In this document: positions 17,945 through 26,691 of the stretch, piece after piece | How positions within the stretch are numbered: position 1 is the stretch's first letter | How the letters are laid out: the number at the start of each line of letters is the position of its first letter | Assembly (NCBI GenBank): GCA_025936115.1 | Contig: JAICTZ010000035.1 | Span: 1-64,000, forward strand | Length of the DNA: 64,000 nt | From: Polyangiaceae bacterium | GTDB taxonomy: Bacteria; Myxococcota_A; Polyangia; Polyangiales; Polyangiaceae | Direction: 5' to 3' | The notes under the pieces: model-generated | The model's database searches: none | What the model saw: only the letters and a program-made list of their open reading frames with translations | What the model was told of the DNA's origin: nothing | Translations under genes and position numbers: made by a program

Positions 17945-19264
17945 CTACTCGAGATAGAAGGTGGTGACGGCGTCCGTGGCGGCTCCGCCCTGGTGGATGG
18001 CGCCGCCCGGCAAGTAAATGCGCTCCCCCAGCGTCGCTGCGCCGAAACCGTGACGCGGCACGAGCAGGGCTGGGAATTTCTGCCACGAATCGGTCACGGC
18101 ATCGTACGCGTCGATGTCGTCGAACACGCCGAGCTCGTTGTCGGCACCTTCTCCGCCGAAGACGAAGAGCCGCCCGTCGAGCACGGCGCCGGCGAGACCG
18201 CCGCGCGGCGTCGGTATCGGGGTCTTTTGGGTGTACGCCTGCGTCGCCGGATCGAATTCGAGCGTCGTGGGACGAAATTCGGGGATCGTGTGCGTGCGCC
18301 CGCCCACGATGTAGAGCTTGCCACCAGAGGCGAACGCCGCGCAGTGCTCGCGCGTTTCCGGTAACGGCGGGAGAGCCGTCCAACTGTCGCTCGTCGTGTC
18401 GTAGACGGACGCGAACATCGTCGCCTCGCCGCTATTGCCGCCACCGAAAACGTAGAGCTCGGTGCCGAGCACGGCGACGCAACCGCCCGCGCGCTCGGTA
18501 CCCGCGTCCATTCGCTGCTTCTCGCTCCAAGCGTCGGCCGCGGGATCGTAGACGTAGGTACGGCCAGTCGCCGGACCCGTGAGGCTCGAGCCGCTGTAGT
18601 AACCGGCGACGTAGATCCTGCCGCCCACGACTCCCGCCGCGGGATGATTGAAGGGACTCGGAAAATCCGCGACCGCACGCCAGCTGTCGGCGCTCGGATC
18701 GTACGCGAGCACGCTCGCCGTCACGTCGGGCGTGTACCCACCGAGCACGTAGACGCGGCCGCCGACCGCGACGACGCCGTGCTCTTGGCGCGCGGCGGGC
18801 AACGACGCGAGCCCGACTTCCGTCGGCGTGCCCGTCGTGGCACCAGCACCAGCTTCGGCGCCGTCACCACCCGTAGCGACACCGCTCGTTCCGGCGACGC
18901 CGCTCGTGCCGACGACACCGCTCGTCGCGTCGCCGCCTCCTGCATGTCCGGCGCGACCGCCGGCGTTCGCGTCGCGTCCAGAGGCTCCGCCGTCGCCGCC
19001 CCGATCACCGAGCATCGCCGAACCCGCGCCACCGACCGAAGTGCCCGCTCCGCCACCCAAACCGCCACGGCCCAGCGCGGCGCCGCCTCCACCGCTACCT
19101 GCAAGCGTGGCGTACCCCGCCATGGCGCGTCCGGCTCCGCCGCTTGCCGCCGCTGAGCCGCCTGCTCCCGCACGCAGCGGCTCCCTCGGCGCGTCCGCGT
19201 GTCCGCAACCGAGCGCGACGAGCAGCACGCCACCCGCGAGCACGGCAGAGCTCGAGCGCGACAT
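17945..19264 (-). CDS. Kelch-repeat lipoprotein
   Basis: A 439-residue predicted lipoprotein. The chosen ATG at 19264 gives a compact signal (SSSAVLAGGVLLVALGC) with the lipobox Cys near residue 20; an upstream in-frame ATG at 19321 would place 19 extra residues before it. A Gly/Ala-rich spacer of ~110 residues precedes a six-bladed Kelch propeller: repeated units such as GGRVYVLGGYTPDV, GGRIYVAGYYSG, GTELYVFGGGNSG, GGKLYIVGGRT, DGRLFVFGGEG and GERIYLPGG. Kelch propellers bind proteins or sugars; the surface role here is unknown. Confidence 0.82.
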   Translation of the reverse strand: MSRSSSAVLAGGVLLVALGCGHADAPREPLRAGAGGSAAASGGAGRAMAGYATLAGSGGGGAALGRGGLGGGAGTSVGGAGSAMLGDRGGDGGASGRDANAGGRAGHAGGGDATSGVVGTSGVAGTSGVATGGDGAEAGAGATTGTPTEVGLASLPAARQEHGVVAVGGRVYVLGGYTPDVTASVLAYDPSADSWRAVADFPSPFNHPAAGVVGGRIYVAGYYSGSSLTGPATGRTYVYDPAADAWSEKQRMDAGTERAGGCVAVLGTELYVFGGGNSGEATMFASVYDTTSDSWTALPPLPETREHCAAFASGGKLYIVGGRTHTIPEFRPTTLEFDPATQAYTQKTPIPTPRGGLAGAVLDGRLFVFGGEGADNELGVFDDIDAYDAVTDSWQKFPALLVPRHGFGAATLGERIYLPGGAIHQGGAATDAVTTFYLE

Positions 19265-19399
19265 CGGACGGACGTAGCGTACGTCGCGCCACCACAAAAA
19301 GCGAAACGGGCCGTGCGACATCGCGTCGCGGGCCCGTTCAGCGTGGCGTGCGCTCCGTGGCGGCGGTGAAAATGCAGCACCGCCACCCGTGTCAGCGCG

Positions 19400-20200
19400 T
19401 CACTGGCACTCGAGGAAGTGCACGTCGTCGATCCAGACGTCGAAGTCGTTGCCGGGCCACATCTGCCACTCCATGTCGTGGAGTTTGCTCGGCTCGATCA
19501 TGGGCGGCCGCGGGTTGCCCCAATCGGACTGCTGCGTGAGCTCGCTCCACATGAGACTCACGTCCTTCCATTCGGTGCCGAGGATGAGCTCGCGGCCGAA
19601 CGCGTTGAAGCAATCCTTGCACACGCCGCCCTCGGGGTGCGTGTTCGAGTCGAGGATCTTGAGCCGCACGTCGAGGTTCGGTTTGGCCGATTTGATCTTG
19701 AAAGCGACGCCCGCGTACTTCGACGCGTCGTAGAAGCCGCTCGGCAAGAAGTTGACGCCCACTGCCGCACCCCACGTGTCGGCGTTCTCGGTCTTGCCGA
19801 CGAAGTGCATCGCGTACTTCGAACCTTCGGGCCCCCCCGCGGAGGGCTTCACGGGTCCCTTGGGCAGCGTGATGACGGCGTGCTCGGCTTTGGCGATCCA
19901 CCACGAGCCGCTGCGACCGCCGGCCGCCGCCGGCTTGTCGTTGCCGTCCTCGAAGTCGTCGATGAGGCCCGTCGCCGCCGGCTTCGTGCCGCTCTTGCAC
20001 GTCGGCGGGACGTTCGCGACGGGATCGGCAATCGGAGTCGTGTCGAGCTTCCCTGCGGGCGGCGCGGGCGCGGCCGCGGCACCGGGTGTCGCTCCCGCAG
20101 TCGAGGGAGCTCCGGGCGCCGGCGCGGGATTGCTGGCGCAGGCGGCGACCAGAGCCAAAGTAAGCGGGGGAACGGCGCTAAGGGCGGTGAGCTTCGTCAT
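19400..20200 (-). CDS. lipoprotein with carbohydrate-binding-like (jelly-roll) domain
   Basis: A 266-residue predicted lipoprotein: signal LTLALVAAC with lipobox Cys near residue 21, an Ala/Pro linker, then a domain starting TGLIDDFEDGN. Its body ends with DVWIDDVHFLECQ, a strand motif typical of jelly-roll carbohydrate-binding modules. Two Cys in CKDC and one at the C-terminus may form disulfides. It probably binds a polysaccharide at the cell surface, but no catalytic residues are visible. Confidence 0.68.
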   Translation of the reverse strand: MTKLTALSAVPPLTLALVAACASNPAPAPGAPSTAGATPGAAAAPAPPAGKLDTTPIADPVANVPPTCKSGTKPAATGLIDDFEDGNDKPAAAGGRSGSWWIAKAEHAVITLPKGPVKPSAGGPEGSKYAMHFVGKTENADTWGAAVGVNFLPSGFYDASKYAGVAFKIKSAKPNLDVRLKILDSNTHPEGGVCKDCFNAFGRELILGTEWKDVSLMWSELTQQSDWGNPRPPMIEPSKLHDMEWQMWPGNDFDVWIDDVHFLECQ

Positions 20201-20277
20201 GGTGGTCAGGCGCCCTTGCTACGACGGGTGAGCAAGCGCAGGCAAGCCTTGCGAGCGACGGAGCCGCTACTCAGCTA

Positions 20278-20312
20278 CTGTCTGCGCCGTCTCAGCCGCT
20301 GTGTGCGCCGTC
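20278..20312. repeat. direct repeat of 21-bp period across a stop codon
   Basis: Two 14-bp copies (20278-20291 and 20299-20312) differ at one base and are 21 bp apart. They straddle the stop codon (20292-20294, minus strand) of the GspC/PDZ-like gene. Similar 21-22-bp period repeats lie at two other stop codons in the window. Confidence 0.7.
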
Positions 20313-20942
20313 GTTCGGAGCGGCCTGCGGCCCCTCGCCGTCGGTCGCGTCCGAGCGGCGCTCGTCCAGATACGGCTGTTCGACGCGCAGCAGGTAGCGG
20401 CGGTCGCCCCGCCACACTTCTCCTTCGAGAACGGGGGCGTGGCGGGCGCGCGCGGCGAGCACGGCTTGAATCACGGCGCCGGTCGAGAGCGCGGGTGCAC
20501 CCACGGCGCGGGTGAGCACGTCGCCGTCCAAAAGTCCGATGCCGAGCGCGGCGACGCCGAGCAGACGTAGCCCCGCGGGACGCAGGGCCGTCGCCGGGGC
20601 GGGAGCGCCGTGCGGGCGAGCGCCGGACGTTGCGAGGCCGAGCACGGTCTTTTGCGAGACGAAAATCACGGGCGCGGCGACCGGCTTTGCGTGCTTGCCC
20701 GCTGGGCGAGCGCGCGTCGGGGGCGCGGCGACCGGTGCGCTCACGACGGGAGCGTCCGTCGTGATCACGTCGACGTCTTCGTGCGCGGCGCGTGCAGGGA
20801 GCACGCGCGCGAGCTCAGCGAAGAGCCCGAGCGCCTGCGCGCCGCGTGCGCCCGCTTCGCTCGCGACGCGCGCCGAGGCGAACGCGCCCGCGGCGAACAC
20901 CACGGGCACGGGCAGGAGCGCTAGCACGAGGCGCGGCAGCAT
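20292..20942 (-). CDS. GspC/PDZ-like membrane-anchored protein
   Basis: A 216-residue protein with an N-terminal membrane anchor (LPRLVLALLPVPVVFAAGAF), an Ala/Pro-rich linker with Lys/Arg, and a C-terminal PDZ-like domain: GVAALGIGLLDGDVLTRAVG, then a helix and EVWRGDRRYLLRVEQPY. The arrangement resembles the type II secretion protein GspC (anchor, HR domain, PDZ), but no other secretion genes are nearby. The ATG at 20942 was chosen over 21023, because the longer form would start inside a tandem repeat. Function unknown; possibly a stand-alone scaffold. Confidence 0.65.
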   Translation of the reverse strand: MLPRLVLALLPVPVVFAAGAFASARVASEAGARGAQALGLFAELARVLPARAAHEDVDVITTDAPVVSAPVAAPPTRARPAGKHAKPVAAPVIFVSQKTVLGLATSGARPHGAPAPATALRPAGLRLLGVAALGIGLLDGDVLTRAVGAPALSTGAVIQAVLAARARHAPVLEGEVWRGDRRYLLRVEQPYLDERRSDATDGEGPQAAPNDGAHSG

Positions 20943-20970
20943 CTCCTCGAGCTTAACACGGAGCGTCCAC

Positions 20971-21056
20971 GGCGCCGCACGGCGAGTCACCGGGCGCCGC
21001 ACGGCGAGTCCACGGCGCCGCACGGCGAGTCACCGGGCGCCGCACGACGAGTCGAC
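20971..21056. repeat. two 43-bp tandem repeats, each made of two 21/22-bp sub-units
   Basis: The unit at 20971-21013 is repeated at 21014-21056 with only a few substitutions. Each copy itself contains two similar sub-units beginning GGCGCCGCACG and ending in GAGTC. It lies just upstream of the chosen GspC-like start and downstream of the DUF3293 gene. The repeats have no CRISPR-like unique spacers. Confidence 0.8.
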
Positions 21057-21088
21057 GGCCCCGAACGGCGCTTTCGGGCCGCGCGAGC

Positions 21089-21553
21089 TCAGCGAATCCG
21101 CCAGTTCCCCTGAAAAGTACGACCGATTTCGTCGAGCGTCGGATCGGTGACGATGAGCTCTGGACGGGCGCCGCGGCAGTACACGATGCCGTTTTGGCGA
21201 AAAGTGCGACCAAAACCGATCGCCTCGTCGCGCGGAATGCCGAGCACGAGCCACGCGGGCTCACGCCACGGGCCCTCCGGCTCTTCGTCGTAGCCGACGC
21301 ACTGTTCGACGCGGTAACAGCCGAGCACCAAGAGGTCGCGCAGCACTTGTTGCCGCGCCTCGTTGATGCGGCGCGGCAGCGGCATGCTGCGCGGGTTATA
21401 GGCCGTGATCAGCGCGAAGTCCTGCCTCAGGATCGGCGGGAGTTGCGAGGTATCCTTCACCACCTCGCCGTCGATGGACACGCGCACGACGCCCGTTTCG
21501 AGCGGAAGCTCGTAGATGGTGCCGAAGTACGAACGAAGCAGATTCTGGTCCAC
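21089..21553 (-). CDS. DUF3293 domain protein
   Basis: A 154-residue cytoplasmic protein resembling the DUF3293 family: FALITAYNPRSMPLPRRINE near the centre, a Cys-containing middle strand, and the C-terminal stretch ending IGFGRTFRQNGIVYCRGA. DUF3293 proteins have no established function. It is 30 bp downstream of the response-regulator gene on the same strand, so co-transcription with the two-component system is possible. Confidence 0.75.
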   Translation of the reverse strand: MDQNLLRSYFGTIYELPLETGVVRVSIDGEVVKDTSQLPPILRQDFALITAYNPRSMPLPRRINEARQQVLRDLLVLGCYRVEQCVGYDEEPEGPWREPAWLVLGIPRDEAIGFGRTFRQNGIVYCRGARPELIVTDPTLDEIGRTFQGNWRIR

Positions 21554-21583
21554 GGGGGACGGTGTTTAGCATAGGTCGCGCGG

Positions 21584-22279
21584 CTATGGCTTGAAGCGAT
21601 AACCGACGCCGCGCACCGTCACGAGATGACGCGGTTCGGTCGGATCGCGCTCGAGCTTCGAGCGCAGCTGGAGCACGAAGTTGTCGATCGTGCGGAGCGT
21701 CACGTGATGTCCGGGCCCCCACACGCGCTCGAGCAGCTCTTCGCGGGTGAGCGCACGATCGTTGGCTTCGATCAGGGCCCAGAGCACGTCGAACTCCGTC
21801 GCCGTGAGCTCGACGAGCGTGCCGTCACGGCGCACTTCACGCGAGCGGGGGTTCACCTCGAGATCGGCGGCGCGCATCGTCTGCTCGCCGCGGCGCCGCA
21901 CGATGCCGTCGCGACGGAGCACGGCCTTCACGCGCGCGAGGAGCTCGGCGAGGCCGAAGGGCTTCGTGATGTAGTCCTCGGCGCCGAGCTCGAGCCCCAT
22001 GACCTTGTCCATTTCCTCGCCGCGGGCGCTCAGCATGATGACGGGAACGTATTCCCCCTTGGCGCGCAGCGCGCGCACGAGCTCGAAGCCGTTCATGCGC
22101 GGCAGCATCACGTCGAGCACGAGCAGATCGAAGCCGCCGGCGAGCGCTTGGTTCAAGCCGTCCTCGCCGTCCATGGCGACCGTGACGCGATAGCCCTCGG
22201 CCTCGAGGTTCATCTGCAAGCCGAGCGTGATGCTCTCGTCGTCCTCGACGATCAGGATCTTGGGTCGCGGCTCGTCCAT
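21584..22279 (-). CDS. OmpR/PhoB-type response regulator
   Basis: A 231-residue regulator. The receiver domain (residues 1-125) has the acidic pair Asp13/Asp14, the phosphoacceptor Asp56 (LLVLDVMLP), a conserved Ser in MLSA and the Lys in ITKPF. The C-terminal winged-helix DNA-binding domain contains LTATEFDVLWALIEA and ends with LVTVRGVGYRFKP, the usual ending of the family. The ATG at 22279 gives the normal family start; a longer in-frame start at 22339 would overlap the kinase gene. It follows the histidine kinase gene by 4 bp. Target genes unknown. Confidence 0.93.
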   Translation of the reverse strand: MDEPRPKILIVEDDESITLGLQMNLEAEGYRVTVAMDGEDGLNQALAGGFDLLVLDVMLPRMNGFELVRALRAKGEYVPVIMLSARGEEMDKVMGLELGAEDYITKPFGLAELLARVKAVLRRDGIVRRRGEQTMRAADLEVNPRSREVRRDGTLVELTATEFDVLWALIEANDRALTREELLERVWGPGHHVTLRTIDNFVLQLRSKLERDPTEPRHLVTVRGVGYRFKP

Positions 22280-22283
22280 GCTG

Positions 22284-23252
<969 letters not shown>

Positions 23253-23327
23253 GGCGCCTCGGGAGGTATCTTGCCACGTTCCCCGCCGAGGCGTCGAAAT
23301 GGCGCCCGCCGCCGCGGCGAGAACGCT

Positions 23328-23430
23328 TCAGTGGAACGTAAAATGGATGGAGGCCGCAATGCCGGCGAAAGTGTGTTTAGCGACGCCCGTGTTGAAGCGG
23401 TAGGTCGTGAGCTCCGCTTCACCGATCAAC
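23328..23430 (-). pseudogene. remnant: C-terminal strand of an outer-membrane barrel protein
   Basis: The minus strand encodes, in a frame different from the neighbouring lipoprotein gene, about 30 residues ending ...YRFNTGVAKHTFAGIAAS plus IHFTFH and a stop at 23328. Alternating hydrophobic residues with a terminal aromatic-X-His ending resemble the last strands of an outer-membrane beta-barrel. There is no start codon or full domain upstream, because the lipoprotein gene occupies that DNA. The best explanation is the surviving 3' end of a deleted barrel gene; a chance open frame cannot be excluded. Confidence 0.35.
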
Positions 23431-24349
23431 GCGGCTCGGCGACGCAACACCCGGTCACGCAGTAAAAGCCTTGCGAGCAGAGCTTCGAGCCGCCGAAGTC
23501 ACATTGCTTGAGCGTGTCGGGGCAAGCGGGGGTCCCCGTGCAACTCGCGAGCGGCTCGGGACGACCGACGCAACTTTCGCAGGGGTCGCATTTATTCAGG
23601 CACGACTCGACCGGCATACACGGCGGGCACGCTTCGGGATCGTCGAGATTATCGACCGTGCACGGACTCGCCCCCGCGCCGAGGCCCACGAAATGGAAGT
23701 TTCCGCCCGAGAGATCGCAACAGCCGAAGCAATCGCAACCGTTCGGCGTGAGAGGAGTGCATTTGGTTGCGCACGAGGGCGCCTGCTCGGCGCGGAGCTC
23801 GGCGCACGTTTCAGTGCCCCCGGGCACCTTGGCGTTCTCGTCGTAGGCGCACGCGGCGGACCCGGTCGGCGGGTAGTCGGGCGCGACGGAGAGCGGATCG
23901 CATTGATGGCTGAAGCGACAGCCGTCGTCGCCGGCGCCGTTGCCGTTGTCGAAGAAGCAATCCTGAGCGCACTTGTCGGCGCTCGAGCCCGGCAAGCCCA
24001 CGTCGAACGAGTCTTCACGGTCGTCGCACGGACCGGTGCACTCCGGATCTTCGGCGTCGATCTTGCCGTCGCCGTCGTTGTCCATGCAGTCGCCGCACAG
24101 GTACGTCATCCCGTGACACATCGCCTTCACGCACTCGCGCTCGGGTGCTCCGGCGGCTCCGCCCGACACCGGCTGCCCCGCGGTTCCGGCGCCCGCATGC
24201 CCCGAGGCGCCACCGCCACCGGTCGCGCCGCTCGGCGCGCCCCCGCTCGTCACGTCCGACCCGAGCACAATGTCACGCGCGCAAGCCGCCACGGCGAGGG
24301 CCGTCGCGAGAAGGAGCGCGCTCGCCGTGCGGAGCGCGCGCCGGGTCAT
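23426..24349 (-). CDS. Cys-rich lipoprotein with DNDGDG calcium-loop-like motif (module 1, last gene)
   Basis: A 307-residue predicted lipoprotein: signal LLLATALAVAAC (lipobox Cys near residue 23), Gly/Ala-rich spacer, then a Cys-rich region. It includes CMDNDGDGKIDAEDPEC (a DxDxDGxxD loop as in calcium-binding repeats), FFDNGNGAGDDGCR and TPNGCDCFGCC, and ends YCVTGCCVAEPR. About 30 Cys suggest a disulfide-rich exported fold. It is a clear paralogue of the lipoprotein encoded at 26692-27870, five genes away in the same operon. Its ATG overlaps the end of the membrane/TPR gene by 4 bp. Confidence 0.78.
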   Translation of the reverse strand: MTRRALRTASALLLATALAVAACARDIVLGSDVTSGGAPSGATGGGGASGHAGAGTAGQPVSGGAAGAPERECVKAMCHGMTYLCGDCMDNDGDGKIDAEDPECTGPCDDREDSFDVGLPGSSADKCAQDCFFDNGNGAGDDGCRFSHQCDPLSVAPDYPPTGSAACAYDENAKVPGGTETCAELRAEQAPSCATKCTPLTPNGCDCFGCCDLSGGNFHFVGLGAGASPCTVDNLDDPEACPPCMPVESCLNKCDPCESCVGRPEPLASCTGTPACPDTLKQCDFGGSKLCSQGFYCVTGCCVAEPR

Positions 24350-25074
24350 GGCCGGCCCGTGTCGAGTTTCTTTCTGTAGGCGGAGCCGGGGTAACGACGC
24401 GCGAAATCAGCGGCGCGTCGAGCGGCTTCGTCACTGCGACCGAGACGTTTGAGCGCTTCGATGGCGATCACCTCGCGCTCCTGAGCTAGCACGCCCGCGG
24501 GGAAGCGGGTGCGATCTTGTTCGGTGAGCGCGAGGGCCCGCGCGGGATTCGAGGCGAGCGCACGGCGAGCGCGCTCGAGGAGCTCCGCTTCGGATTCGGC
24601 AGGCCGCGCCGCAGCGCCATTCGGACGCACCGCCGGTGCCGAGGACGGCGCGCTCGATGGCGCCACGACGGACGGCGTGGAGACGGCGCCCGCTCCGCTC
24701 TCGGGCGCAGGGCTCTTTCCCGTGGCGTCGGCACCCGCAGCGGGCGGCAGCGCCTGAGCCGAGGCCGGAGGCGGCGTCTCGGACGGGGTCCAACGTTCGG
24801 GAGCGTCGGGGGGACGCGTGCCGTGCGGACCGAAGTTGAGCGCGAAGAGCACGGCCGAGCCGACGACGAGCGCCGACACCGCCGCGACTTTGGCTGCCGT
24901 CGAGAGCTTGAGCGGCGTCGACGAGGGCGGCGGCTCGAACACGGGTCCCAGTCGCAGCGCGAGGCTCGCGAGCTCGGCTTCGCCCGGCACATCCTCCGTG
25001 CCCGCCTGGAACAGGCGACGGAGCTCGTCGGGAGCGTCCGAAGTGGCGTCGCGAAAGCGCTTCGGCTCGTTCAC
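24346..25074 (-). CDS. sigma-associated membrane protein with TPR-like C-terminus (module 1)
   Basis: A 242-residue protein. The start used is GTG at 25074, whose GTGA overlaps the sigma-factor stop codon by 4 bp; the longer in-frame ATG at 25167 would overlap that gene by about 100 bp. Residues ~1-45 are a cytoplasmic region (EPKRFRDATSDAPDELRRLF). One membrane segment follows (VAAVSALVVGSAVLFAL), then an Ala/Pro-rich stretch and a TPR-like helical domain. Its position and topology suit an anti-sigma factor, and its N-terminus resembles that of the protein at 46065-47042. No zinc-binding anti-sigma motif is present. Confidence 0.72.
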   Translation of the reverse strand: MNEPKRFRDATSDAPDELRRLFQAGTEDVPGEAELASLALRLGPVFEPPPSSTPLKLSTAAKVAAVSALVVGSAVLFALNFGPHGTRPPDAPERWTPSETPPPASAQALPPAAGADATGKSPAPESGAGAVSTPSVVAPSSAPSSAPAVRPNGAAARPAESEAELLERARRALASNPARALALTEQDRTRFPAGVLAQEREVIAIEALKRLGRSDEAARRAADFARRYPGSAYRKKLDTGRP

Positions 25075-25613
25075 GGCACTCTCCCACGTTCGCGCGATGC
25101 CGAGAGCGCTGCGAGCACACGCTCGCGCGCGGCGTGCAGCCGCGAATACGCGGTCTGCAGCGGGCATCCGATCGTTTCGGCTACTTCCTTCATCGTGAGG
25201 CCCTCGAGCTCGTAGAGGACGAGCACGGTGCGCTTGTCTTCGTCGAGTGTGGCAAGCAGCGCTTGGAGTTGCGCGCGCGTCTCGGCGCGCACGTCGGGCT
25301 GGAGCTCACCGGCAGCCGCCAAGTGTTCGGCGGGATCGGCCTGCGCGCGCTCGTTGCGAACGTGAGCGCGGCGGCGATGGTCGGACGCGACCCGCAAGCA
25401 AATCCCGTAGAGCCAGGTCTTGAGCGACGAACGGCCTTCGAACTCGCCGAGCTTTCGGTGCACGACGACGAAGACCTCTTGGACGAGATCCTCGACGTCG
25501 GCTTCCGGCACGCCGAGATGCCGAAACGTGCGCCAGATGTAGCTTGCGTGTTCATCGAATACCTCGCGCACCGTGGGTCGGGCGCCTGGTCTCAATAGGG
25601 TAAGTGGGAACAC
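25071..25613 (-). CDS. ECF RNA polymerase sigma factor (module 1)
   Basis: A 180-residue ECF sigma factor. Region 2 covers about residues 20-90 (DVEDLVQEVFVVVHRKLGEF, then the -10-recognition helix LKTWLYGICLRVASDHRRR). Region 4 covers about 115-170 (LDEDKRTVLVLYELEGLTMK and the helix-turn-helix CPLQTAYSRLHAARERV). It would direct RNA polymerase to its own promoters in response to an envelope signal passed by the adjacent membrane protein. It lies 13 bp downstream of the barrel-like gene and overlaps the membrane/TPR gene. Confidence 0.92.
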   Translation of the reverse strand: MFPLTLLRPGARPTVREVFDEHASYIWRTFRHLGVPEADVEDLVQEVFVVVHRKLGEFEGRSSLKTWLYGICLRVASDHRRRAHVRNERAQADPAEHLAAAGELQPDVRAETRAQLQALLATLDEDKRTVLVLYELEGLTMKEVAETIGCPLQTAYSRLHAARERVLAALSASRERGRVP

Positions 25614-25626
25614 GGGGATGCGATTA

Positions 25627-26676
25627 TCAAAGCGAAAAGGCCACGCCGACCGTCAGGGCGCCGACGACGGGGCTCGGCCGGAAGATTTCGAGACGATCGC
25701 CAGTCGGGCCGAAGGAAAAATAACTGTCGCGAGTGAGCGGCGCCTCCAAATCGAGGCCGATGCGGACCCCCACGGGGGGCGCAAACCAAAATGAGGCTGC
25801 GGCTGACACCCCTAGCGCATAGTAGAGCTCTTGTGAGCTCGTATTCCGCTGGTAACCGAAACCTTCGGCCGTCATGCGGCCAACGCGCTGCCCCACGCAT
25901 CCATCCAACCGCAGCCGACCGAGCGCGTGTTCCAGGGGACACGCGTCGAGCGCCACGCTCAGGAGTGAAAATCGACCCCCGCGATCCGCCGTCGGGACAT
26001 GCGTACTCTCTGCGAGGAGCGCGGCCGGGCGCAAGCGGAGCTCGATGAAATGCGGCGGTCGCACCCCGAGCATGATCTCCCCGCCGAACGCCACGCCGGG
26101 CAGTGCGCCCACCGCGGTTAGGAGACTCGCCGCGGCGTCGACTCGGTACGGCTCGCGTGGAGCGTAGGTCTCGGGCGGTAATTCGAGGCGCGTTTCGCGG
26201 GGAGGTGGCGCGGGCGGCGCCACGGGTGCCGTCTGCGTGGGCTTGCTCGGCGGCGCCGCAGGCGGTTCGGACGGCGCGTTGACTTCGGCGCGCGCCTCCG
26301 GCGAATCGACGAGCAGCGCCACCACCAGGACGAGCGCGTCGTCGAGAGCAGAGCAGTGCGCGGCGTGCGTATCGAGCTCACGCGCGCCGAGCTCGGCCCC
26401 GCTCCGTCCGCGGAGCACGAGTCGCGCCGACCAGGCGCCGTCGGCTTCCCGCGCGAGAGCCACGTCGATGCGCAGATCGGGCGGCTCGTTCCGGGCGAAC
26501 ACGTGCCGTCGCAGGCGCCGCTCGACGGCCCGCTCGATCGCTGCGCCGCGAAGGCAGGTCTCCGTGCCTTGCCCGCGTGTCAGCCCGAGCGTCACGCGCG
26601 GATTCGCCTCGAGCGCGAATCCAGCGCGTGACCAGAACAAGAAAGCGAAACCGAGGCCGAGGCGCCCGCGCCACAT
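25627..26676 (-). CDS. exported barrel-like protein of a sigma module (module 1)
   Basis: A 349-residue exported protein: signal LGLGFAFLFWSRAGFALE, an N-terminal ~110-residue domain with two Cys (TETCLRGAAIE and THAAHC), a Pro-rich linker, and a C-terminal half of alternating beta-strands. That half contains paired Cys (SVALDACPLE, RLDGCVGQRVG) and ends SPVVGALTVGVAFSL, as expected for an outer-membrane barrel. It resembles the protein at 44401-45441 in order of domains, Cys placement and ending. It is 15 bp after the Cys-rich lipoprotein gene and 13 bp before the sigma gene. Ligand unknown. Confidence 0.7.
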   Translation of the reverse strand: MWRGRLGLGFAFLFWSRAGFALEANPRVTLGLTRGQGTETCLRGAAIERAVERRLRRHVFARNEPPDLRIDVALAREADGAWSARLVLRGRSGAELGARELDTHAAHCSALDDALVLVVALLVDSPEARAEVNAPSEPPAAPPSKPTQTAPVAPPAPPPRETRLELPPETYAPREPYRVDAAASLLTAVGALPGVAFGGEIMLGVRPPHFIELRLRPAALLAESTHVPTADRGGRFSLLSVALDACPLEHALGRLRLDGCVGQRVGRMTAEGFGYQRNTSSQELYYALGVSAAASFWFAPPVGVRIGLDLEAPLTRDSYFSFGPTGDRLEIFRPSPVVGALTVGVAFSL

Positions 26677-26691
26677 GGCGCGAGCAGCTTA

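Noticed and set aside
20971..21056. CRISPR array
   Set aside because: The repeats are directly adjacent with no unique spacers and no cas genes are present.
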